From Patescibacteria group bacterium (lineage in GTDB: Bacteria > Patescibacteriota > Gracilibacteria > JAHISY01), in NCBI GenBank assembly GCA_018817365.1, contig JAHISY010000082.1:1-6498 (forward strand): 6,498 bases of DNA. Reading direction: 5' to 3'. The notes under the pieces are model-generated. The model saw nothing but the letters and a program-made list of their open reading frames with translations, ran no database searches and had not been told where the DNA came from. The position numbers were made by a program, and so were the translations under genes. Positions 1-4,714 of the stretch are shown here, piece by piece. Every line of letters starts with the position of its first letter. Position 1 is the first letter of the stretch.

Positions 1-138
1 AAAGAAAAAATCGTGATGCCAATTCGCAATAAAAAAGCTATTAATGCCGCGTCTGCCTGCCGACAGGTAGCTTCCATTCTCCGTCCATTCTCCGTAGCGC
101 TGCGAAGAATGAATAGGTTTACTCCGTCCGAAGGATGA
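1..138 (+). CDS. possible 3' end of an upstream gene (partial, unidentified)
   Basis: Frame 1 is open from the first base of the window to a TGA at 136-138, about 45 codons, while the other two plus frames stop within the first 32 bases. The first 17 or so codons (KEKIVMPIRNKKAINAA) read like ordinary protein. From about base 52 onward the frame runs through hairpins and a tandem repeat, so those residues would be a repeat-derived tail. I do not recognise a family. It could equally be a chance open frame in repeat DNA, or a gene whose original stop was displaced by repeat insertion. Confidence is low because the 5' part lies outside the window. Confidence 0.25.
   Translation, partial: KEKIVMPIRNKKAINAASACRQVASILRPFSVALRRMNRFTPSEG
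53..70. repeat. short hairpin with CCTG/CAGG arms
   Basis: The arms CTGCCTG and CAGGTAG flank a CCGA loop, with one mismatch. From memory, elements of the type TGCCTGCCGACAGGCA are dispersed in some CPR genomes; this needs a genome-wide count to confirm. No T-run follows, so it is not a canonical terminator. Confidence 0.5.
74..111. repeat. 11-bp tandem duplication running into a 26-bp hairpin
   Basis: CCATTCTCCGT occurs twice in tandem (74-84 and 85-95). The second copy forms the left half of an inverted repeat at 86-111: CATTCTCCGTAGC against GCTGCGAAGAATG, where 11 of 13 positions pair and the other two could be G-U pairs in RNA on one strand. The CTCCGTAGC...GCGAAG pattern resembles the hairpin inside uvrC at 3566-3597 (minus strand) and the shorter CTCCGTCCGAAGGATG at 122-137, suggesting one repeat family. 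Confidence 0.55.
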
Positions 139-381
139 ATCGGCGCTTAAAAGATTAGCGCTTAGGAATAAAATCAATTTGTGGAATCCGCCGCGGCGGA
201 CAGTGGCGGACAAAAATATGGACTGTAATATTTCTATTGCGAAGCGGTATGAGAGTGAATAAATTTTGTAATTTTTAATATCCATTTTTATGGAAGCACA
301 AGTTTTATAAGATTTAAATCCAAATTTTCATTTAGGAGTGGTCTTTGGAGATAAAAATCATTTCACATTGGACATTGCAAA
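139..381. other. intergenic region upstream of uppS, no convincing gene
   Basis: The stretch contains the GC-rich palindrome at 187-212, a 7-bp direct repeat GCGCTTA (143-149 and 158-164), and an AT-rich leader before uppS. One frame is open from 113 to 262, but its only ATG (218) gives 14 codons. A weak promoter candidate is TTGCGA (237-242), a 17-bp spacer and TAAATT (260-265), each box matching 4 of 6 consensus bases; I do not call it with confidence. GGAG at 335-338 and 347-350 lies too far from the uppS TTG to act as its ribosome binding site. Confidence 0.5.
187..212. repeat. GC-rich palindrome plus 8-bp direct repeat
   Basis: TCCGCCGCGGCGGA (187-200) is a perfect 14-bp palindrome in otherwise AT-rich intergenic DNA. 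Its right part is repeated directly: GGCGGACA at 195-202 and again at 205-212. It looks like a small dispersed intergenic element. No binding protein can be assigned. Confidence 0.5.
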
Positions 382-384
382 TTG
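364..384 (+). repeat. degenerate 7-bp tandem repeat ending in the uppS start codon
   Basis: Three consecutive heptads, CACATTG, GACATTG and CAAATTG, share the ending ATTG. The last three bases (382-384) are the TTG start proposed for uppS. Similar 7-bp periodicity occurs at 1497-1524 and 2260-2290 with different sequence. Confidence 0.55.
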
Positions 385-1059
385 AGTATTAACTCTTTTC
401 ATCTCGCGATAATTTTAGATGTGAACCGAAGGTGGGCTCGCAAACGAGCTTTGCCGGCAGCGATCGGACACCGGAAAGGCGCGGAGAATTTGAAAAAGCT
501 CCTCCCCGCTTTCATCGCGCGCGGAATCACTCACCTCACCGTCTACGCCCTTTCAACTGAGAATTTGCAGGAACGGAGTGCGAGCGAATTGAAAAATATT
601 TTTCGGGAAATTGAACGATTCGCGCAAGATGAGGAAATTTTTCACGAAAATAAAATCCGGCTGCAGCTGTTTGGCGAGATTGTGAAATTCCCCATCTCGA
701 CAAAAAAAGTTTTGGGAAATCTCGTGGAACACACGAAAAATTACCGCGAGCTCAATCTCAATCTCGCGCTCGGCTACGGCGGGAGGGACGAAATCGTGCG
801 CGCGGTAAATAAATTCGCGGAAACGGGACAGCGCGCGACAGAAAAAAATTTCGGAAAATTTTTGGATTCGGGAGATCAGCCCGACCCCGATTTATTGATT
901 CGAACTGGCGGAAAACGGAGAATTTCGAATTTTTTGATTTGGCAGTTGGCGTACGCGGAACTATATTTCACGGAAAAAATGTGGCCGCAGTTTGACGAAG
1001 CCGAGCTCGAAAAAGCTTTAAAATGGTTTCAAGAACAAAAAAGAACTTTCGGAAAATGA
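382..1059 (+). CDS. uppS: undecaprenyl diphosphate synthase (cis-isoprenyl transferase)
   Basis: Cis-prenyltransferase that extends farnesyl diphosphate with isopentenyl diphosphate to make the undecaprenyl carrier for peptidoglycan precursors; it acts at the cytoplasmic face of the membrane. Family signatures are visible: HLAIILDVNRRWA (7-19, with the Mg2+-binding Asp at 13), GHRKGAE (29-35), YALSTEN (55-61), GYGGRDEIVRA (131-141) and DPDLLIRTGG...RISNFLIWQLAYAEL (167-194, with the conserved Glu at 193), followed by WPQFDEAELEKAL. Length 225 aa is slightly short for the family (about 240-260). Odd points: the usual DGN is DVN, the Glu after RTGG/RTSG is Lys178, and the Trp after STEN is Leu62. 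TTG at 382 gives the expected short leader before HLAII; the frame is closed upstream by TAA at 352-354, and ATT at 367 is the only other candidate. The stop overlaps the mazG ATG, so the two genes are probably co-transcribed and coupled. Confidence 0.93.
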   Translation: MSINSFHLAIILDVNRRWARKRALPAAIGHRKGAENLKKLLPAFIARGITHLTVYALSTENLQERSASELKNIFREIERFAQDEEIFHENKIRLQLFGEIVKFPISTKKVLGNLVEHTKNYRELNLNLALGYGGRDEIVRAVNKFAETGQRATEKNFGKFLDSGDQPDPDLLIRTGGKRRISNFLIWQLAYAELYFTEKMWPQFDEAELEKALKWFQEQKRTFGK

Positions 1060-1448
1060 AGCAATTCCAAAAACTTCTCGCTCTCGCAAAAAAATTACGA
1101 AGTCCGACCGGCTGTCCGTGGGATCGGCAGCAAACGATTCTTTCACTCGCGAAAAGTTTGGAGGAAGAGTCAGACGAAGCTTTGGCGGCGATTCAGAAAA
1201 AGGATTTCGAAAATCTCGAAGAGGAGCTCGGCGATCTGCTTTTCAACATCGTGATGATCACGCAAATCGCGAGCGAGGAAAAGAAATTTCGGATGTCGGG
1301 GGTTTTGAAAAAAATCGAGCGGAAAATTATTTCGAGGCACTCGTGGGTTTTTGGGAAAGATCAAAAAAAAGTGAAAAACGCGGAAGACGCGCTCAAGCTT
1401 TGGAAAGAGAATAAGAAAAAGAAAGCGCACAAGAATTCTGGCATTTAA
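1056..1448 (+). CDS. mazG: MazG-type nucleoside triphosphate pyrophosphohydrolase, single domain
   Basis: Hydrolyses NTPs/dNTPs to NMP and PPi, a nucleotide-pool cleaning function of the all-alpha NTP pyrophosphatase superfamily. The start at ATG 1056 overlaps the uppS stop (ATGA) and gives the classical N-terminus MKQFQKLLALAKKLRSP, then TGCPWD (18-23). Metal-binding motifs are present: EExxE at residues 37-41 and ExxD at 57-60 (EEELGDLLFNIV). The C-terminal signature RHSWVFG (94-100, usually RHPHVFG) and the conserved Trp116 in KLWKENK follow. At 130 aa it corresponds to one MazG domain, against two in the E. coli protein (about 260 aa). An in-frame ATG at 1023 would add 11 residues inside uppS and is less likely. 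The lysine-rich tail is unremarkable. No strong Shine-Dalgarno is seen, so translational coupling to uppS is inferred. Confidence 0.9.
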   Translation: MKQFQKLLALAKKLRSPTGCPWDRQQTILSLAKSLEEESDEALAAIQKKDFENLEEELGDLLFNIVMITQIASEEKKFRMSGVLKKIERKIISRHSWVFGKDQKKVKNAEDALKLWKENKKKKAHKNSGI

Positions 1449-1496
1449 GCATCAAATCCTAAAATTTAACTTTGGTTGAAAATTAAGATTTATTTG

Positions 1497-1524
1497 AAAA
1501 TTGTAAATTGTAAATTGTAAATTT
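1497..1524. repeat. 7-bp tandem repeat between convergent genes
   Basis: AAAATTG, TAAATTG and TAAATTG are followed by TAAATTT. The array fills the end of the intergenic gap after mazG and runs into the stop codon (1523-1525) of the minus-strand FemAB-like gene. No rho-independent terminator hairpin is visible in 1449-1522; GTAAATTTAC (1517-1526) is a 10-bp palindrome only. Confidence 0.7.
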
Positions 1525-2533
1525 ACATCATCCCTCTCAGCTTCTTTGCTAATTTAAAAACCGCGTAAACCAATGGTTTTAAAACCAACTCTTTCGACTG
1601 TGGATATTTGATAATTTTTCCGCCGAACTTTTTTTTGAAATCCGAAACCCCCGCCAGCCGGTGGCGCAGAGAATTTTCGGGAGCAACTCCGAGAAAATCA
1701 TAAAATCGACAACCACGCGCTTTCGCCATTTTGATTGCTTCGAATTGGAGGAGATACGGAGCCATTAAATTTCGAAATTTGTAATCGCTCGCGCCAAAAT
1801 AATATGTCGCGGTGTCGCCAAAAAAAGTGAGCAGCATCGCGGCAAGCGGGATTCCCTTTCTTTTTGCAATCAACAAACTCGCATGCTCACCGAGTTGTTC
1901 GATAAATTTTTGATAATAATTTTTTGGGTGAGCGGAAAATCCATCTCGCGAAGTTGTTTTCGCAAGCAAGTTGAAGAAAATCTCCACTCCTTCCTGCGAA
2001 TTCATTTCTTCCACTTTCACTCCGTGCTTCGCGGCAACGCGAATATTGTATCTTCCCTTCGGCTTCATTTGCGCAAGGATCTCCTCCTCCGATTTTTCAA
2101 GATCGAGAACGAGCGTGTTTTGCGGAAAATTTCCCTCCTCCGCTTCACGCAGTTTCGGAGAATTGATTTCCAAATCTTTTTGAAAATCGAAGCGAGCAAA
2201 AACAGCATTCCTTTCCTTGCCGATTTTCTGAATTTCCGCAATCAACAAATTGGAAACTTCTGCCAACTGCTGACTGCCAACTGCTGACTGAAAAAGCGGA
2301 GCACGCGGAACTTGCAGACTCGTAAATCCAAACGGAAGTTTCTTTTCAAAAATTTGAGCGAAAGCAACAAGTTCGTCCGCCTCGTTTTTCACGCCGAGTT
2401 GAATCGAATCCACGCCCATCGCTTTTTGAAATTCAGCCCATCTCGAAGTTTGTTGAACGGGTAAAAACTGTTGTTTTTCGAAAAACTTTTTAATCTCACG
2501 CGAATCGAAATCAGAAATCTGACAAATTTTCAC
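1523..2533 (-). CDS. FemAB/FemX-family peptidyltransferase (lipid II aminoacyltransferase)
   Basis: Members of this double-GNAT family transfer amino acids from aminoacyl-tRNA to the lysine side chain of lipid II, building peptidoglycan cross-bridges. Diagnostic segments are TSRWAEFQKAMG (29-40), PRAPLF (76-81), the Fem core MKPKGRYNIRVAAKHGVKV (156-174), and YYFGASDYKFRNLMAPYLLQFEAIKMAKARGCRFYDFLGVAP (244-285), then GVSDFKKKFGG (295-305). Length 336 aa is normal for FemX/FemAB-like proteins, and no coiled-coil hairpin insertion of the FemA type is evident. Residues 82-92 are encoded by a 14-bp tandem repeat. The gene starts at GTG 2533-2531, overlapping the uvrC stop, with a perfect GGAGGTGA across the junction. 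The exact amino acid donor cannot be read from sequence. Together with uppS nearby it points to a peptidoglycan-making cell, though the two lie in different operons. Confidence 0.88.
   Translation of the reverse strand: MKICQISDFDSREIKKFFEKQQFLPVQQTSRWAEFQKAMGVDSIQLGVKNEADELVAFAQIFEKKLPFGFTSLQVPRAPLFQSAVGSQQLAEVSNLLIAEIQKIGKERNAVFARFDFQKDLEINSPKLREAEEGNFPQNTLVLDLEKSEEEILAQMKPKGRYNIRVAAKHGVKVEEMNSQEGVEIFFNLLAKTTSRDGFSAHPKNYYQKFIEQLGEHASLLIAKRKGIPLAAMLLTFFGDTATYYFGASDYKFRNLMAPYLLQFEAIKMAKARGCRFYDFLGVAPENSLRHRLAGVSDFKKKFGGKIIKYPQSKELVLKPLVYAVFKLAKKLRGMM
2260..2290 (-). repeat. 14-bp tandem repeat (two alternating heptads) inside the FemAB-like gene
   Basis: On the plus strand CTGCCAACTGCTGA occurs at 2260-2273 and again at 2274-2287, followed by CTG. 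Each unit is itself two related heptads (CTGCCAA and CTGCTGA). It encodes QSAVGSQQLA, between the conserved PRAPLF segment and a following helix, a position that tolerates length change. ACTGCCAACT also occurs at 4689-4698 in the uvrC upstream gap. Confidence 0.75.
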
Positions 2534-2537
2534 CTCC
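2530..2537 (-). promoter_or_regulatory. perfect Shine-Dalgarno overlapping uvrC stop and the FemAB-like gene start
   Basis: GGAGGTGA on the minus strand is fully complementary to the usual 16S anti-Shine-Dalgarno. It contains the uvrC stop TGA (2532-2530) and the annotated GTG start (2533-2531). If the site positions ribosomes normally, the in-frame ATT at 2527-2525, 5 bases after GGAGG, would be better spaced than GTG. Alternatively GTG is used by stop-start coupling. Confidence 0.6.
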
Positions 2538-4677
2538 CGATTTTACCTTTTTTTGCGAGAGAAACGGGATCTTGCAGCTTCTCGCGCAATGAATTCGCGA
2601 AACGGTGCGCTTCGTCGCGAATCCGTTGAACGAGAAAAAGAGCCTGCGAATTCGCTGGCAATAAAATTTGCTCAAACTTTCCATCCACTATTTTGAAGAT
2701 CTCTTCCTCCCGCTTCGCCAGTCCGACCACCTCAACGCCTTTCGGAAATTTCACATTTTTTGAAACTGTCGCAAGCTGCCCTTTCCCTCCGTCGAGAATC
2801 ACGAGATTCGGTTTCGCTGAGAAAGAAGAATCCATCTCTGATTTCTTTTCGCGAACCCAAATATTTTTTTTGCTTTTTAAAAAATCGGGAATTTTCCGCG
2901 CCTCGCGAAAACTAAACTTTTCAGCCAGCGTAGGATTCCCAGAAAAATAAAGTTTTCCTGAAGTTTTTTGGAGCGCGCTTTTCAAAAAAATTTCTTCCAA
3001 ATTTCTCTCGCGCGAAAAAAGCGGAATAAATTCGACATGTTTTTTATCATGAGAAATGAGGTCGAATCCGCCCACAATTTTTTTCTCCGCAAGCGCGACG
3101 AAACACTCGGTATTTCTTTTCTTTTTAATTTTCGAAAATTCTTCGATTTCCAAAAGCTGCTTTCCCGTGGCTTTTCGAATCCGTATTTCCGAATTTTGCG
3201 GGATTAAATATTCCATCCGCCGCGCGAGAATTTCCGCCAAACTTTTGCAGTCGTCAACCTTTCCGCGCGCGAGCGAGCGAACTTTGAAATGGCGGTAGTC
3301 GGAATTTTTCGGCTCGCCGCGCTCGAAAACAACCATCGATCCAGCAGTGGCATCACCCGCAAAATGGGAAATATCGTACGCCTCAATTCGTTTCAATTCT
3401 TTTTTAATCCCCAAATTCCGAGCAAGTTCCGCCGCCGCTCCAATCGTCCTCTCAGTTGCATTTTCAAATTTCGCTTTCGCTTGAACTGCGAAAGCAGCCG
3501 CGTTTTTCTCTGCGAGACGAAGCAGTCCGGATTTGTCCCCTCGCTGCGGAAAAAGAATTTTTACCCACCTTCGCCCCGCTGATGCGGAGCCACGGAGAGT
3601 GTCGCTCACCGAAGAAGAGGACTCCATTTTTTTGGAAGTCTTTTCATTCAACCACTTTTCGAGAATTTCCACATTCTCAATTTTTTCAGGAAGCAAAATT
3701 TCCGCAGGAAAATCAGAAGAAATCGAAAAATATTGCGTGAGAAAACTCGCGAGAATTTCAGGAAATTCGCTCTCACCGCTTTTCATCACAAAATTTTTCG
3801 CATCAATCAGTTTCCCGTTTCGAATCGAAAGCAGCGCGAAATACGCTTTAGAAGTTAACCCCCCAGATATCTGGGGGGTTAACTTCACTCCCACCACATC
3901 CCGCGAAGCGAGATCGGGAGCAGAGGCAAGTTGTCTCGCGAAAGAATTTTCGATTGCGAGAATTTTGTCGCGCAACTGCGAAGCAAGTTCGAATTTTTTT
4001 TCGGAAGCCGCCTGCTGCATTTTTTCGCGAAGCTTTTGAATGATTTTGGAAGTATCCCCCGCCAAAAAATCCACTGTCTCGCTCACTTCTTTCGCGTAAT
4101 TTTCTCGCGAAACTTTTCCGAGACACGGCGCGGCGCAAAGATTGATGTGAGAATAAATACACGGATATTTCACCGTTTTTTTCGCGACTTCCGCTCCTCC
4201 GTTTTTGGCAAGAATTCCAAGATTGCAAATCCGAATTTTGAAAAGTTTTTGGATGAGTTTGACCGCAGCGCGCACTGCTTTTGAATCGGTTTTTGGACCG
4301 AAATATTTCGCGCCGTCTTTTTCAATTTTGCGGACTGTGAGAATTCGCGGAAAATCCTCATTCGTAATTTTGAAATACAAAAAATGTTTGTCATCACGAA
4401 GCAGCGCGTTGAATTTCGGCTGAAATTCCTTCACGAGATTCGCTTCGAGCGTGAGCGCCTCTACCTCCGAATTTGTTTCCAGCCATTTCAAATCTTCCGT
4501 CTTTTCGAGCAGCCGCTCGATTTTTGGAGTTTTTGGGATTTTTTGGAAATAACTTTTAACTCGATTTTTGAGATTTTTTGCTTTCCCGATGTAAAGAATT
4601 TCCCCCGCCGAATCGAGGAATTGGTAAATCCCGGGAGATGTAGGAAGCTTGCGAAGCAGATTTTTAATTTTGTTCAC
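2530..4677 (-). CDS. uvrC: UvrC excinuclease subunit with extra inserted domain
   Basis: Nuclease of UvrABC nucleotide excision repair, making the 3' and 5' incisions around lesions. Seen in order: GIY-YIG nuclease (about 10-95) with GIY 16-18, YIG 29-31, Arg39 and Glu78; four cysteines C151, C173, C181 and C185 matching the family iron-sulfur ligands; UVR helix pair for UvrB contact (about 209-246); RNase H-like domain with DISH (Asp435), DGGKGQL (Asp629) and DEAHRF (His691). Length is 715 aa against about 600 in most bacteria. The excess is mainly a GNAT-like insert (about 495-612), plus two short inserts made of palindromic DNA (264-276 and about 351-371). The protein ends about 24 residues after the catalytic His, so the usual C-terminal tandem helix-hairpin-helix is absent. 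The start is GTG at 4677, with TAAAAT 6 bases upstream. The stop overlaps the FemAB-like gene start. Confidence 0.95.
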   Translation of the reverse strand: MNKIKNLLRKLPTSPGIYQFLDSAGEILYIGKAKNLKNRVKSYFQKIPKTPKIERLLEKTEDLKWLETNSEVEALTLEANLVKEFQPKFNALLRDDKHFLYFKITNEDFPRILTVRKIEKDGAKYFGPKTDSKAVRAAVKLIQKLFKIRICNLGILAKNGGAEVAKKTVKYPCIYSHINLCAAPCLGKVSRENYAKEVSETVDFLAGDTSKIIQKLREKMQQAASEKKFELASQLRDKILAIENSFARQLASAPDLASRDVVGVKLTPQISGGLTSKAYFALLSIRNGKLIDAKNFVMKSGESEFPEILASFLTQYFSISSDFPAEILLPEKIENVEILEKWLNEKTSKKMESSSSVSDTLRGSASAGRRWVKILFPQRGDKSGLLRLAEKNAAAFAVQAKAKFENATERTIGAAAELARNLGIKKELKRIEAYDISHFAGDATAGSMVVFERGEPKNSDYRHFKVRSLARGKVDDCKSLAEILARRMEYLIPQNSEIRIRKATGKQLLEIEEFSKIKKKRNTECFVALAEKKIVGGFDLISHDKKHVEFIPLFSRERNLEEIFLKSALQKTSGKLYFSGNPTLAEKFSFREARKIPDFLKSKKNIWVREKKSEMDSSFSAKPNLVILDGGKGQLATVSKNVKFPKGVEVVGLAKREEEIFKIVDGKFEQILLPANSQALFLVQRIRDEAHRFANSLREKLQDPVSLAKKGKIGR
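2842..3195 (-). other. GNAT-like domain inserted in the UvrC nuclease domain
   Basis: Residues about 495-612 of UvrC have no counterpart in ordinary UvrC. They read like a complete small acetyltransferase fold: IRIRKATGKQLLEIEEF (beta1-alpha1), ECFVALAEKKIVGGFDLI (beta2-beta3), HVEFIPLFSRERNLEEIFLK (beta4-alpha3), then LYFSGNPTLAEKFSFREA and RKIPDFL (beta5 and alpha4). The last segment closely resembles the NP..AEKFGF typical of GNAT proteins. The acetyl-CoA loop, usually R/Q-x-x-G-x-G/A, is replaced by RERNLEE, so cofactor binding is doubtful. The two catalytic aspartates are 194 residues apart, against about 65 in E. coli and Thermotoga UvrC (family knowledge from memory). The assignment rests on motif reading, not on a profile search. 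Confidence 0.72.
3566..3597 (-). repeat. imperfect hairpin element in frame within uvrC
   Basis: Plus-strand CCGC (3576-3579), loop TGAT, GCGG (3584-3587) is extended outward by partly paired arms to 3566 and 3597, about 14 bp with roughly three mismatches and one G-T. It encodes a Ser/Gly/Arg-rich stretch (about residues 361-371) just before the conserved VKILFPQRG segment, where other UvrC proteins have almost nothing. On the minus strand it shares CTCCGTGGC...GGCGAAG with the intergenic hairpin at 86-111. Confidence 0.55.
3851..3886. repeat. perfect 36-bp palindrome within uvrC
   Basis: GAAGTTAACCCCCCAGAT (3851-3868) is followed immediately by its exact reverse complement (3869-3886), with no spacer and no mismatch. 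The length is 12 codons; it encodes KLTPQISGGLT (265-275) plus flanking codon parts, between DVVGV and the conserved FALLSIRNGKL strand. Two of its three frames are free of stops, on either strand. It would form a very stable mRNA hairpin. No U-run follows, so it is not a canonical terminator. Confidence 0.9.
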
Positions 4678-4683
4678 GGAAGC

Positions 4684-4689
4684 ATTTTA
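4684..4689 (-). promoter_or_regulatory. -10 box of uvrC, predicted leaderless
   Basis: TAAAAT on the minus strand lies exactly 6 bases (GCTTCC) before the uvrC GTG, where transcription would start at or next to the start codon. No Shine-Dalgarno is present. No good -35 is visible at 16-18 bp. Confidence 0.5.
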
Positions 4690-4702
4690 CTGCCAACTCG
4701 CT

Positions 4703-4708
4703 TAAAAT
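4703..4708 (+). promoter_or_regulatory. -10 box of the nucleotidyltransferase gene, predicted leaderless
   Basis: TAAAAT on the plus strand lies exactly 6 bases (ATTTCG) before GTG 4715. Its -35 region (about 4680-4685) overlaps the -10 of divergent uvrC, so the two promoters probably cannot be occupied at once. No Shine-Dalgarno precedes the start. Confidence 0.5.
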
Positions 4709-4714
4709 ATTTCG

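Noticed and set aside
113..262. Open frame through the intergenic repeats, as a gene or frameshifted tail of the upstream ORF
   Set aside because: It has no useful start codon, mostly reflects repeat sequence, and gives no recognisable protein.
1023..1055. Longer mazG start at ATG 1023
   Set aside because: It would add 11 basic residues with no family counterpart, while ATG 1056 gives the canonical MazG N-terminus and an ATGA overlap.
3851..3886. Palindrome as a rho-independent terminator
   Set aside because: No U-run follows on either strand and it sits in the middle of an intact reading frame.
3848..4228. Minus-strand 126-codon frame through the palindrome
   Set aside because: It is out of frame with uvrC, whose UVR domain and cysteine motif are clearly encoded across the same bases.
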